64,000 bases of DNA, taken from positions 1 through 64,000 of the forward strand of contig JALZUE010000019.1 in assembly GCA_023301705.1 (NCBI GenBank), in the 5' to 3' direction. This stretch comes from Alteromonadaceae bacterium. GTDB taxonomy: Bacteria; Pseudomonadota; Gammaproteobacteria; Enterobacterales; Alteromonadaceae. Both the position numbers and the translations under genes were made by a program. Below, in pieces: positions 46,059-55,795 of the stretch. Below the pieces are notes generated by a model that had not been told where the DNA came from, did not search any database, and was given only the letters and a program-made list of their open reading frames with translations. Position 1 is the first letter of the stretch. Each line of letters begins with the position of its first letter.

Positions 46059-47021
46059 TTATTTGTTCTCTTTAATGGAAAATGATTTAAAAATACCTGC
46101 TACTGTACCTATGGCACGGGCAGGGAAGTACATACTATAAAATTGTATTATATAATGAAGCGGTATTTTTTTCTTAGCAATGAAAAACAAACGTAAACTA
46201 TAAACACACGGGGGGAATAACGCCATTAATATACTAGTAAAAAATAAGCTTATTTGACCTATAATTAAACAGAGCGCGCTGATAATAAATAGCATTAACA
46301 TACCAATAGGAATAATAAAGCTAGGCCATTCTCTTAACGGTATGCTTCTACCTTGAATTGACTGCAGGTTTGATTGTCCACGCCAAATTTCTTTGTGGTA
46401 CATTTGTACATATTCTTTATCTTCACCAATATGAATATAGGTTGCTTTTGAGCTGTAATAAAGTTCACCGAGTTCATGTACTTTATCGGTAAAGTAATAA
46501 TCTTCACAAGTGGTTAAATGTTCTGGAAAACTTTTTACTTTGATAAAGGTTTCTTTTGCTAACAATAAATTTCTACCGGGTAAAAAATTTACATTGCAGT
46601 CTATTTCTGCATTACTTAACACAGTACGTATTTGCTCTAGTGGTGGTGGGTTGTCACCATTGATTTGCATTGCGCTGACTAATAGTCGTTCTTTTTTTTC
46701 ATTTAGTAATGCTAACATTTCTGTTAGCCAATGAGTTGACAGGCCAACATCAGCATCTAAAAAAGCAAAAAAATCACCAGCTGCTTGTTTAGCGCCAACA
46801 TTGCGCAAAGCTGATATTGTTAGGTTTTCTTCTTGATAGTTAATATGTAAATCAATTTCTTGGTTTTCAAATGATTGTAACGATGTTAATTGTTTATTCT
46901 GCGTTACAATAATGATTTCAATATCACTATGTGAAAAATCTTGTTGAAAAATACTCGCAATTGTTTGTACTAAAAATTCTTCTCTTCCTTTGTGAGGAAT
47001 AATAAAACTCACTTTTTCCAT
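46059..47021 (-). CDS. Membrane-associated glycosyltransferase family 2
   Basis: 320 residues. VSFIIPHKGREEFLVQTIAS (about 4-23) and ISALRNVGAKQAAGDFFAFLDADVGLS (described in part; DAD metal motif about 93-95) define the GT2 domain. TCEDYYFTDKVHELG (about 171-185) is the acceptor region. Two C-terminal hydrophobic stretches (about 236-275) anchor it to the membrane. The start overlaps the stop of the lyase-like gene (TAATG), so the two are translationally coupled. Confidence 0.88.
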   Translation of the reverse strand: MEKVSFIIPHKGREEFLVQTIASIFQQDFSHSDIEIIIVTQNKQLTSLQSFENQEIDLHINYQEENLTISALRNVGAKQAAGDFFAFLDADVGLSTHWLTEMLALLNEKKERLLVSAMQINGDNPPPLEQIRTVLSNAEIDCNVNFLPGRNLLLAKETFIKVKSFPEHLTTCEDYYFTDKVHELGELYYSSKATYIHIGEDKEYVQMYHKEIWRGQSNLQSIQGRSIPLREWPSFIIPIGMLMLFIISALCLIIGQISLFFTSILMALFPPCVYSLRLFFIAKKKIPLHYIIQFYSMYFPARAIGTVAGIFKSFSIKENK

Positions 47022-49699
47022 TATGGCTTAGATCCTAGCTTTAGTAGTACGTTGTCTATTTTTTTTACACGTTGTCTTAACCATGTCAGCTCTGTTTTTA
47101 CTGTGGTATTGAGTAGACTTTGACATAACAACTTCCATGCTTTTGAGTCTGAATTATCGACCGTCTTTATAGCGCTTATATCTTGTATTATAGCTGAATT
47201 ATTGATGGCTGTATTGTTTGATGAATGAACTTCAACATAGCTTTTAATACCATGATTTTGCATTAAAATACTTAAAATACGAGAAAAGTAATGGGTCTTT
47301 TCATTAGTTAAAGCTAATTCAACGTATTGATAAATTTCATTGGCCTTTTGTTGGTACTTTGAAATAACAGCTAAAGATGTATTCGTGTACTTTTGAGCAT
47401 AATGCGCTGATAAATAAAGAACATTTGCTTTACGAATATCTTGTGCTGCCCAAGTATGGTTTGGGTATTCTAAGGCATCAGGCGTATGTAAATAAGGTTG
47501 CTCAAATTCACTCATCCAATTGGCAAAGTGTAACAGTAGTGCTTGTGTATAATAAAATGATTCGTCAAATTGATTGAGCTGTTCTTTTATTTCTAAGTAA
47601 CGGGTAACTGCTTGTAGAAATACAGTATAGAACCAGCATTCTTCAATATTATTTAAATGCCTATCATTTAAGTTTTCTGTAGGTGATGCCGTCTGCTTTA
47701 TAATTAAACTGGCTTGATCTAAGTATGATTGTTTGTTTGATACTTGATAAGCATCTATTAATGCAACAATGTAGTTTCCTGTACCGCGATCAAGTGGGTA
47801 TTTATTTGTAATGACATTTTTTACACCAGGGTATTCTTTATTTTTTATTTTTAATAATGTATCGAAAAATGAGCCATTGCCTTCATACACATAAGTGATC
47901 CATTGTGCTAAATTTAATACGGTATCTTTAGAGCTTTGATTACCTGTTAATAAATAATGAAGCGCTAACCCTGTGGTATAACAATGCTGGCCACCCGGGC
48001 CACCACCACCTGCATGATCTTGGTAAGCATCAGCTTTTTGATATTTAGAATAGGTACGGTGTGTTGCTGTTTCGGCAGGTAAGTAATGATCTGTATGCCA
48101 AAACAAGCCTTGATTATATTCAACTTTGTCTTGGTGAGTATGATAAATATCAATATCTTTAATGTGTTGAGATAAGTCTTCAGCTAACTGTCGCCATTGA
48201 TCATTGTTTGTTAATAAATACTGACGTAAAAAACCATATAATGGATCATACTGATTATTATAGTGAGATATTAATATAGAATTTTTAGTGTGTTCGTTAG
48301 TGTTGTCATCTTTATATTCAAGCGTTTCATGATCAGCGTATATATCACCAAAATTACGCCAGCCAAATTCATCTATTTGTTCTCTTTTTTCGAAGAAATT
48401 ATTTTTATGTGTTAAACCTAGTTGAATTAATGCATCAATAGCGTCATTACCCTTACTACTTTCATTTATGGCAAAAAAAGGTAATGTATTGGTTGATGCT
48501 AAATATTTAGGCGAAATATTAATATTTAAAGGCGACTTTATTGCTTCAAGCGATGCATTATCAAGCGCAATATAAAAGGTGTGTGTTTTTTGCTCGCCGG
48601 GTTGCAATTCATGAGCTTGGTTATGTTGACTAGGAAAAAGTCCTAAAACCACATTATTATTTACACGTTCAATACTTTTAGGGAAGTTTTGCCAAAAATC
48701 TTTTAAGTGAATATAAAATGTTTTGTCTTTTGAATATTCAATATTGTCATCACTACCAGATAATAAGGAAACTGATGGCGAAGCACGTAAGCCTTCTGAA
48801 ATAATTGAGCTTTTTTCAGTAAATTGATAGCCTTGAAAAGCTAATGTGTTTTTTCTATTCGCATTGACATGATTGTCACATTGCCAATTTTGACCGCCAC
48901 TACTTGCTTGAAATAAAGAACTTTCGTTATTGAATGCTAGCCAACTCTTTTGATTATTCAGTTGCACCTTAGCATTGGTATGCTTAAAAATAACATTGCA
49001 GGCATTAAAAAGTACTGAGTTTTCATTACCTAGATCCCATTTTCCTCCCATGCCTACCATAGGTTTTTCATTTCTTAATACAAAATCAATTTTTACGGTA
49101 TTAAGTTGATAACAAAAGGTAAAGGTAGCATCAAACGATAGTGACTTATCTTCTGTACTATTGCCAAAATAGCCGTTAAATAATAGTGTTTTCGTTAATT
49201 TTTTTTCAGGTGTAATATATTCAATATTAGAGACTTGAATGGGTAGTTCTTCATTATTCTTATCTAATAAATTAATTGACCATGGTAAACACTGAAAACC
49301 TAATGTTGTTTTGTTTAAGGTGTAAGTATGTTTTGTACAGGCAATATCAATTGTATTTTCTTGTTTTATCTTGGTGACTTGTTGAATTAATTGCGTTTTA
49401 ATTGGCGTTTTTTGTTCGATAAGGCAATACTTGGTAATATTTTGATGTGAAATAAATTCACATAATAACCACTTTATTGAGCCGTCAGGCCATAAGGCTA
49501 ATGTGGTGAAGTCAGCTTGGAATACTTGTTGTTCTGTTATTGTGTTTTTTTCATTGATTAGTTCTTTATTATCAACTTGAATACAAAGCATTTTAGTTGA
49601 AAATAAGGATGATTTAGCAAAAGGAATTGAAACGTTAACTACTTGATTTTCTAGGTGAACAACAGATTGACTGTTTATGGTAAATGGAACTTCCAACAT
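47021..49699 (-). CDS. PcRGLX/YetA-like putative polysaccharide lyase, no signal peptide
   Basis: An 892-residue protein. The N-terminal part resembles the RIFT-barrel domain of exo-rhamnogalacturonan lyase-like (PcRGLX/YetA) proteins: VNVSIPFAKSSLFSTKMLCI (about 23-42) and TLALWPDGSIKWLLCEF (about 71-87). A C-terminal (alpha/alpha)-barrel-like part follows, with WHTDHYLPAETATHR and AGGGGPGGQHCYTTGLALHY (about 570-590). No signal peptide or membrane segment is visible. It is first in the minus-strand block of glycosyltransferases and coupled to a GT2 gene. It may trim or edit precursors in the cytoplasm; enzyme activity is inference from fold similarity only. Confidence 0.6.
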   Translation of the reverse strand: MLEVPFTINSQSVVHLENQVVNVSIPFAKSSLFSTKMLCIQVDNKELINEKNTITEQQVFQADFTTLALWPDGSIKWLLCEFISHQNITKYCLIEQKTPIKTQLIQQVTKIKQENTIDIACTKHTYTLNKTTLGFQCLPWSINLLDKNNEELPIQVSNIEYITPEKKLTKTLLFNGYFGNSTEDKSLSFDATFTFCYQLNTVKIDFVLRNEKPMVGMGGKWDLGNENSVLFNACNVIFKHTNAKVQLNNQKSWLAFNNESSLFQASSGGQNWQCDNHVNANRKNTLAFQGYQFTEKSSIISEGLRASPSVSLLSGSDDNIEYSKDKTFYIHLKDFWQNFPKSIERVNNNVVLGLFPSQHNQAHELQPGEQKTHTFYIALDNASLEAIKSPLNINISPKYLASTNTLPFFAINESSKGNDAIDALIQLGLTHKNNFFEKREQIDEFGWRNFGDIYADHETLEYKDDNTNEHTKNSILISHYNNQYDPLYGFLRQYLLTNNDQWRQLAEDLSQHIKDIDIYHTHQDKVEYNQGLFWHTDHYLPAETATHRTYSKYQKADAYQDHAGGGGPGGQHCYTTGLALHYLLTGNQSSKDTVLNLAQWITYVYEGNGSFFDTLLKIKNKEYPGVKNVITNKYPLDRGTGNYIVALIDAYQVSNKQSYLDQASLIIKQTASPTENLNDRHLNNIEECWFYTVFLQAVTRYLEIKEQLNQFDESFYYTQALLLHFANWMSEFEQPYLHTPDALEYPNHTWAAQDIRKANVLYLSAHYAQKYTNTSLAVISKYQQKANEIYQYVELALTNEKTHYFSRILSILMQNHGIKSYVEVHSSNNTAINNSAIIQDISAIKTVDNSDSKAWKLLCQSLLNTTVKTELTWLRQRVKKIDNVLLKLGSKP

Positions 49700-49828
49700 T
49701 ATAAAAAAAACAATACACTATGATTATATATATAAATAGTGCGGCTTATGGGTGTTATTTGTCAATGAATATATTTATTAATCAGCGACTAAATAAGGCA
49801 CGCAGGGAAACATTATAAATGGGAACGT

Positions 49829-50935
49829 ATGCACTCTGATATATTTGTTACGCTAAACGCTTATCAGCAATCAGATTTATCTTTTGTGGAGTCTGAATGG
49901 CTTGCTTTAGAAAAGAAAAGTAATAGCACCTTTTTTTTAACATGGGCGTGGGTCGGCCCATGGTTAATTCAGCTTTGCAATAAACAGCAATCGTTTTACC
50001 TTTTATGCGCTAAAAAAGAAGAAGAAATTGTTGGCTTGTCGATTATTGTAAAAAAAAATCGTAAAGTCCTCGGCTTGTTTAATATTCAACAATGGTGGTT
50101 GAATCGTTCTGGTGATGAACTATTAGATCAGTGCTGGATTGAAGAAAATAACTTTTTAATGGCCGCTAACAATGAAGCGGATATTCAACAAGCAATGTTA
50201 CGCTATATTCAAAACAGCGATACTTGGACAGAATTCATCATTGGTATGTCTGATCAATCAACTATAGATTGTTTTTCTTCATTGTCTGTTGATTCTTATA
50301 TATTGCATGATGATAAAGGTTATAAGCTTACTTATCAAAATATTAAAAATAGTGAACAATATACACAAAGTGTATTGTCTCGAAATACTCGGCAAAAATT
50401 AAAACAATCAGAAAAGTTATTATCAAAAGATGGAACATTAACGATTAAATCGTTATCAACTTCAGAAGACAAACTCAAGCATATTGATGTTATTGCAAGC
50501 TTACATATTAAACGATGGGAAGATACACTAACGCCAAGTGGTTTTACCAATAATGATTTCAAGCGTATTTTTACTAAGGTTATACAAAGTGAAGATGTTG
50601 AAATTTTGTACTTAGTACAAAAAGAAAAGAGCTTAGGGTATTTAATATTTTTTCTTTATGGTGATAAGGTATCTTTTTATTTATCAGCTTTAACATCAAA
50701 TAGTGATAATAAAATTAAGTTAGGTATGTTATTTCATCAAAAAGCGATGATGTATTACTTGGGTTTAGGTTTTACTGAATATGATTTTTTAGCTGGCGAT
50801 GCCCGTTATAAAAAATCATTAACTAATAATTTTTATTGCCAACAGATAGTTTGTTTTTACCGTCAAAAATTTATACTAATTACTGAAAAGTGGTTAAAAA
50901 AGCTAAAGAATAAAATAAAATCTTTTCTACAATAG
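49829..50935 (+). CDS. CelD/BcsL-like GNAT acetyltransferase
   Basis: 368 residues. SEWLALEKKSNSTFFLTWAWVGPWL (about 24-48) is typical of the BcsL/CelD GNAT family found in exopolysaccharide clusters. The C-terminal GNAT/FemAB-like half has HIKRWEDTLTPSGFTNNDF (in part) and YLGLGFTEYDFLAGDARYKKSL (about 307-328). Probable N-acyl transfer to a sugar or sugar nucleotide. ATG start. It is followed 100 bp later by prsT on the same strand and is divergent from the large minus operon. Confidence 0.82.
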   Translation: MHSDIFVTLNAYQQSDLSFVESEWLALEKKSNSTFFLTWAWVGPWLIQLCNKQQSFYLLCAKKEEEIVGLSIIVKKNRKVLGLFNIQQWWLNRSGDELLDQCWIEENNFLMAANNEADIQQAMLRYIQNSDTWTEFIIGMSDQSTIDCFSSLSVDSYILHDDKGYKLTYQNIKNSEQYTQSVLSRNTRQKLKQSEKLLSKDGTLTIKSLSTSEDKLKHIDVIASLHIKRWEDTLTPSGFTNNDFKRIFTKVIQSEDVEILYLVQKEKSLGYLIFFLYGDKVSFYLSALTSNSDNKIKLGMLFHQKAMMYYLGLGFTEYDFLAGDARYKKSLTNNFYCQQIVCFYRQKFILITEKWLKKLKNKIKSFLQ

Positions 50936-51046
50936 TTGCCAATATACTCAAACGGTAATGAAAGTTTTTTAGATGTAAAACACATAATGTACTGGAGTGC
51001 GGTTAACAATCTCTAGATAAAAGATAACTTAATAAGGATGCTATTA

Positions 51047-53830
51047 ATGACTCAGGTTAATAAGTTACTAAAGGTTTTAGTAACCACTTCAATGGTACTT
51101 GGAAGTTATGCATGTACAGATACTAAAACGATTGAAGAGTATCAAGCACAAGCACAATCATTTATTCAAAATAATGATCCAAAAAGTGCGATAATAGCAT
51201 TGAAAAATGCTAATGCATTAGATCCAAGTAATGCTTCTTTGCGTTTTGAATTAGGGGTGTTGTATCTAGAGCAGGGTGATTATTTAAGTGCTGAAAAAGA
51301 ATTAGAAAGATCTCAATCATTAGGTTTTGATAGCGCCCAAGTATTACCTGAACTTGTTGAAGTTAAATATAAACTAACAAAGTTTGAGGATGTTTATACG
51401 CTGATTGAAAACTCATCGATATTATCTGATAGTGCACAAATTAAAGTATTAACTTTTGCCGGGCTATCGGCTTTAGCTCAGCAAGAGCGCTCTAAAGCTG
51501 TCGATTATATTGATCAAGCTAATTCTGTGACTGGTGAATCTACTTACGGACAAATTGGTAAAGCTTATCTAGCGACATCAGAAAAAGAGATTGAAGAGGC
51601 ATTAATTCTTGTTAATAGTTTAATTGCTTATGCACCAAAGATCACAGAAAGCTATTTATTAAAAGGCTATTTATTACAAAGTACTAAGTCTTATATTGAA
51701 GCAGCCGAAGCATTTGAAAAGTATGCTCAATTACGCCCAAGAGAACTACAAGTACAGTTTTTTATTGCTCAAAATTATATCAGCGCTCAATTAATTGATA
51801 AAGCTGAACCAATTGTTAATGCATTAGTCAAGCAATTAGATAACCATTCGTTAGCCAATCAAATGAAAGCTCAAATATCTTTTCAACAAAAAGATTATGA
51901 ACAAGCAAAGCGTTATGGTGAAAAGGCTTATCAACTTAATAGAAACTTGTCTGTATCAGCTGTTATTGCCGGTATGAGTGCGTATTATTTAGAAGATTAC
52001 CAACAAGCTTATAATCTATTAATTAAAGTAGATAACTTAACAACGACACAGCAAAGTATTAATAAAGTATTAATAGAATTACAACTTCGTCTTGGTTATG
52101 AAAATGAAGCTCTTCAGAGCTTGAATACATTAATTGATAACGGGTATGCAGATACGGCATTACTTACTGCAGCTAGCAGTAAATTGTTAAACACAGGCAA
52201 CAAGACTGCTGCTCGAGAGTTATTACAAGAATCTATTAAATTAAATACTGATAATGTAGAACAAGTAATCAATCAAGGTATTTTAAAGTTAAAACTTGAT
52301 GATTTAAGTGGTATTGAAACACTTGAAAAAGCATTAGAGCTTGATCCAACATCGATTAAGGCTGAATCAAGTTTAGCTTTAGGGTATTTAAATAATAAGC
52401 AGTATGACGAAGCTACTGCTATAGCCCAAAAATGGCAAGGTGAGAAGGATAAAGAAATACAAGGTCTATTATTAGAAGCGGAAGTTGCTCATAAAAGAAA
52501 ACAAATAGTAAGTGCTAAGTCTTTGTTAAATAAAGTACTTGAAAAAGACGATAAAAATATTTCAGCATTGTTTCGTTTAGGAGTTTATAACCACCAAGCA
52601 GAAGATTATGCCAATGCATTTTCATTTTACCAGAAAGTAATTAACATTGATCCTCTGCATGTTAATGCAACTAAAGGTATTATTACACTTTCTTATAAAG
52701 ATACGAATCTTGCTGATAAAGCACTTACACTTTATCAAGACAAAAGTAATGAACTCCCAGAAAATGATGTTTTAAAGTTAAATCTAGCATATTTGCATAT
52801 TACAAAAAATCAAACAGACAAAGCTCTAGAGTTACTTTTAGCGCTTAAAAAGTCAGTATCTAATGGCAATGCTGAAGTTGATTTAGTTATTGGTGATGTA
52901 TATGCACTAAAAGAAGAATGGCAACAATCACTTAAGTTTTATAGCTCAGTAACTGAGAAAAAGCCAAATAGCTTAATTGCAGCAACTAAATTATATGAAA
53001 ATTATTTAAAGGTTGGCGATTTAAAGCGTGCATTGATAGAAGTTGAGCGTATTTCACTGGTCTATCCTAATAGCCTTGGTTTACTCTTAACGAAAGTTAG
53101 TTTTCAGTCATTATTAAATATAAAACCTAGAGCTAGCGATATAGAGTTATTACAAAACAATCCGAATAGTAGTGAGCATTGGGTGCTTAATAGAGCTTTA
53201 GGTAACCAAGCATTTTCTAATGGAGATAATACGTTAGCAAAAACACTGTTTGAAAAAGCGTATAATGTAGAACCTTCCAGTGTTAATGTCATCGCTTTAT
53301 CAAAAGCGATAGGAAGATCTGAAAGCATTAATAGTACTATTCGCGTACTGAATGAGCATCGCTCAGCTGTTAATGCAAAAGACATACGTGTAAATGCTAT
53401 GCTAGCGAATGCATATTTACAGATAAAAGATTTAAAAAGTGCAGAGTCAACTTACCTTGATATTCTTCAACAAACGCAAGATAGTGTTTTAGTGTTAAAT
53501 AACTTGTCATATATTTATCATGAGTTTAACAATAAAGACAAGGCATTAAATTATGCAGAACTAGCTATAGCGAAAGCACCAAATGTCATTGCTGTAATAG
53601 ATACGTATGTTCAAGCCTTATTATTGAACCAACAACCTGCATTAGCGATTAAACAGTCAGATAAAATTTTAGCTATATCACCAGGTAATGTTGATGCATT
53701 ACTTCATAAGGCTAAAGCTTATATTCAACAGAATAATAAAGAACAAGCAATGATCATATTGAATGGAATCGATAGTGATACGCTTGAAATTGAAGAAAAA
53801 GTTAAAAAATTAGTCAATAGTATTAATTAA
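51047..53830 (+). CDS. prsT: PEP-CTERM system TPR-repeat lipoprotein PrsT
   Basis: About 927 residues. Signal peptide with lipobox SYAC (lipidated C23), then a chain of TPR repeats nearly to the end, for example PKSAIIALKNANALDPSNAS, DYEQAKRYGEKAYQLNRNLS, DYANAFSFYQKVINIDPLHV and DKALNYAELAIAKAPNV. Length and build fit the TIGR02917 family found next to exosortase A loci; it is thought to be a scaffold in the periplasm or outer membrane. I choose the ATG at 51047 because AAGGA lies 9 nt before it, while it almost touches the alternative ATG at 51038. It stands before the two PEP-CTERM genes. Confidence 0.93.
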   Translation: MTQVNKLLKVLVTTSMVLGSYACTDTKTIEEYQAQAQSFIQNNDPKSAIIALKNANALDPSNASLRFELGVLYLEQGDYLSAEKELERSQSLGFDSAQVLPELVEVKYKLTKFEDVYTLIENSSILSDSAQIKVLTFAGLSALAQQERSKAVDYIDQANSVTGESTYGQIGKAYLATSEKEIEEALILVNSLIAYAPKITESYLLKGYLLQSTKSYIEAAEAFEKYAQLRPRELQVQFFIAQNYISAQLIDKAEPIVNALVKQLDNHSLANQMKAQISFQQKDYEQAKRYGEKAYQLNRNLSVSAVIAGMSAYYLEDYQQAYNLLIKVDNLTTTQQSINKVLIELQLRLGYENEALQSLNTLIDNGYADTALLTAASSKLLNTGNKTAARELLQESIKLNTDNVEQVINQGILKLKLDDLSGIETLEKALELDPTSIKAESSLALGYLNNKQYDEATAIAQKWQGEKDKEIQGLLLEAEVAHKRKQIVSAKSLLNKVLEKDDKNISALFRLGVYNHQAEDYANAFSFYQKVINIDPLHVNATKGIITLSYKDTNLADKALTLYQDKSNELPENDVLKLNLAYLHITKNQTDKALELLLALKKSVSNGNAEVDLVIGDVYALKEEWQQSLKFYSSVTEKKPNSLIAATKLYENYLKVGDLKRALIEVERISLVYPNSLGLLLTKVSFQSLLNIKPRASDIELLQNNPNSSEHWVLNRALGNQAFSNGDNTLAKTLFEKAYNVEPSSVNVIALSKAIGRSESINSTIRVLNEHRSAVNAKDIRVNAMLANAYLQIKDLKSAESTYLDILQQTQDSVLVLNNLSYIYHEFNNKDKALNYAELAIAKAPNVIAVIDTYVQALLLNQQPALAIKQSDKILAISPGNVDALLHKAKAYIQQNNKEQAMIILNGIDSDTLEIEEKVKKLVNSIN

Positions 53831-53940
53831 TTTCAATGTCTTTTTATGTACTCAATGTATTGTCAGTATACTTTACAGTCTTAAATTGATAGTTGTTTTT
53901 TTTATATGTAATGCTATGTTTTTTAATGATTTATCTGTAT

Positions 53941-53956
53941 TGGCATTATGTATGCA
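53941..53956 (+). promoter_or_regulatory. Sigma-54 (-24/-12) promoter of the first PEP-CTERM gene
   Basis: TGGCA-N7-ATGCA: the -24 GG (53942-53943) and -12 GC (53954-53955) are separated by the obligatory 10 bp, and TGGCA and TGCA match the consensus TGGCACG-N4-TTGCA. Predicted start about 53967, 52 bp before the ATG at 54019. The same element at the same distance precedes the paralogue. Confidence 0.8.
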
Positions 53957-54018
53957 TTGTATGGACAAGTATACGAAATGAAATTTAATTATTGCCCACA
54001 GTGGTAAATGGAGTATTT

Positions 54019-54774
54019 ATGTTAAACTTGAAAAAAATATTTGCAGCAGCAACTTTAACTGTGGCTGCAATGGCGTCAGCTAATGCATTTGAAGTATCTT
54101 TAGATAACTTTCAATACGAGCCAAACGTTAGTATTGCTGTTGATGGTGATACTAACAGTATCTTATCTTTAATTGATCCTACAATTACAACGCCTCTTTT
54201 AGAAGCTACAGCAACAGCACAAACAATTAACCCATTAATCGCTGCAGATGTTGATTTTACATTAACATTGATTAGTGATGAAAATGGCGGTGAAACTGAT
54301 TTTTCTGATTTACTTAGTATTTCTAGTGTAGCTGCTGGAGCAGGCTCTTTGACCTTTAGTGAATCTGCTGGTGTTCAAGCTGAATTAGAAGTAGTTTATA
54401 GTGGTACTAATAACGCAGCGTTAGATGCTTCGCCTTTCACTGCTTTTTACTTTGATCTTTCTGAAGATTCAGGTGATGAAGGTTTTCAGTTAGCTTTAGA
54501 GTTTTTAGACACTGACGGTAACTCAGAAGTACTTAAAGTTCTTGCAAATGAATTAAATGTAGTTGATGAGCGTGTGACAGTGCCTTACACTGAAATTTCA
54601 GATTTAGTTAACCTTACATCTTTAGCTTCAATATCAGCAACAATTTCATCACCAGGTGTATTTGCTGACTTAATCTTAGTTGACCTTGGTTTTATTAACG
54701 TTCCAGAGCCTACTACTTTAGCTATTTTTGGTTTAGCTCTTTTAGGTTTTGGTGTACGTCGCCGTAATGCATAA
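54019..54774 (+). CDS. PEP-CTERM sorting-domain protein
   Basis: About 251 residues. Signal peptide (MLNLKKIFAAATLTVAAMASANA), then an acidic, Ser/Thr/Leu-rich beta-type body with no cysteine, ending in the sorting tail: VPEPTTLAIFGLALLGFGVRRR, i.e. PEP motif, hydrophobic helix, basic end. Exosortase A should cut near the PEP motif. The body shares SIAVDGDT, SESAG and ISATISSPG with the next gene's product, so they are paralogues of unknown function. The frame is open to 53992; I place the start at 54019, where GGAG lies about 6 nt upstream and the signal peptide begins. Own sigma-54 promoter and terminator. Confidence 0.93.
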   Translation: MLNLKKIFAAATLTVAAMASANAFEVSLDNFQYEPNVSIAVDGDTNSILSLIDPTITTPLLEATATAQTINPLIAADVDFTLTLISDENGGETDFSDLLSISSVAAGAGSLTFSESAGVQAELEVVYSGTNNAALDASPFTAFYFDLSEDSGDEGFQLALEFLDTDGNSEVLKVLANELNVVDERVTVPYTEISDLVNLTSLASISATISSPGVFADLILVDLGFINVPEPTTLAIFGLALLGFGVRRRNA

Positions 54775-54797
54775 TTATTAAATAATTATTCTTTATG

Positions 54798-54826
54798 AAA
54801 AGCTCCATTTAATGGAGCTTTTTTTA
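54798..54826 (+). terminator. Rho-independent terminator after the first PEP-CTERM gene
   Basis: An 8-bp perfect stem AGCTCCAT (54801-54808) against ATGGAGCT (54812-54819), a 3-nt loop, a run of A before and seven T after. A textbook terminator, so the second paralogue needs its own promoter. Confidence 0.92.
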
Positions 54827-54960
54827 TGTCTGAAGATTAATTATCACACAGTTATTGATTGTTAGTTATTCGTTTTTATGTGTCAGGTATTTTTACATAA
54901 ATGAAAAATCATTTTATTTAGAAATACTCAACTGTATGTTATTTAACCGTTTTTTGTGTT

Positions 54961-54976
54961 TGGCATTTTTAATGCA
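54961..54976 (+). promoter_or_regulatory. Sigma-54 (-24/-12) promoter of the second PEP-CTERM gene
   Basis: TGGCA-N7-ATGCA with the same matched bases as the element before the first paralogue; -24 GG at 54962-54963 and -12 GC at 54974-54975. Predicted start about 54987, some 46 bp before the ATG at 55033. Confidence 0.8.
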
Positions 54977-55032
54977 CGATTTGTATGCTTATTGCTCAAA
55001 CATAAAAGCCTGAAAAGGATAACGGAGATTAT

Positions 55033-55767
55033 ATGTTGAATGTAAAAAATGTAATTACAGCTGTATTATCATCGATAGTAATACTTTCTGTAAATGCAAA
55101 TGAAATAGTGCTTGATAGTTTTGATTATGATCCAAATATCAGTATTGCTGTTGATGGAGATACAGATAGTGTATTAAATTTGTTAAGCCCTCCTGTTGTG
55201 ACGCCATTAGATGTTGCTACGGCTTCTACACAAACGACTAACTCACTCATTGCTGCTAACGTAGATTATACATTATCGTTGGTTAGTGATAGCGATGATG
55301 TTGGTGATAATTTAAGTATTTCTTCAGCGAATTCGGGAGGTGGTACACTTGTTTACAGTGAATCAGCCGGAATTCAATCAACATTAGAGCTGTCCTATTC
55401 TGGGGTTGGCGGTACATTATTAAATATATCTAACTTTACTGGTTTTTATCTTGATGTTGTATCTGGCGTAGAAGGTTTTTCACTTGATTTGGCTTTTACA
55501 GATATTAATACCAGTGAAGGTAGTATTTTTGTTGACGGTAATTCGCAAGATTTATCAGGAGATAGAATTGTTATAGACTTTACAGAACTTGAGGATGTTG
55601 TTGATTTGAGCGTTCTGACGTCTGTATCTGCAACAATATCATCGCCAGGGCTTTTTGCAGATTTAATTATTACTGAAATTGGCTTAGTGAATGTTTCTGA
55701 ACCTACGACATTAGCCATTTTTGCATTGATTTTATTAGGGTTTGGTGTTCACAGACGTAATGTCTAA
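55033..55767 (+). CDS. PEP-CTERM-like protein with variant SEP motif
   Basis: 244 residues, a paralogue of the preceding protein. Signal peptide (about 1-22, cut after VNA). The body shares ISIAVDGDT, YSESAGIQ and SATISSPGLFADLI with its neighbour. The tail is VSEPTTLAIFALILLGFGVHRR: the hydrophobic helix and basic end are intact, but the first Pro of PEP is Ser (TCT; the neighbour has CCA). Ribosome site CGGAG about 6 nt before the ATG. Own sigma-54 promoter; a hairpin follows. Whether exosortase A accepts SEP is unknown. Confidence 0.88.
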   Translation: MLNVKNVITAVLSSIVILSVNANEIVLDSFDYDPNISIAVDGDTDSVLNLLSPPVVTPLDVATASTQTTNSLIAANVDYTLSLVSDSDDVGDNLSISSANSGGGTLVYSESAGIQSTLELSYSGVGGTLLNISNFTGFYLDVVSGVEGFSLDLAFTDINTSEGSIFVDGNSQDLSGDRIVIDFTELEDVVDLSVLTSVSATISSPGLFADLIITEIGLVNVSEPTTLAIFALILLGFGVHRRNV

Positions 55768-55795
55768 ATGTAAATAAAAGCAATAAACATATATG

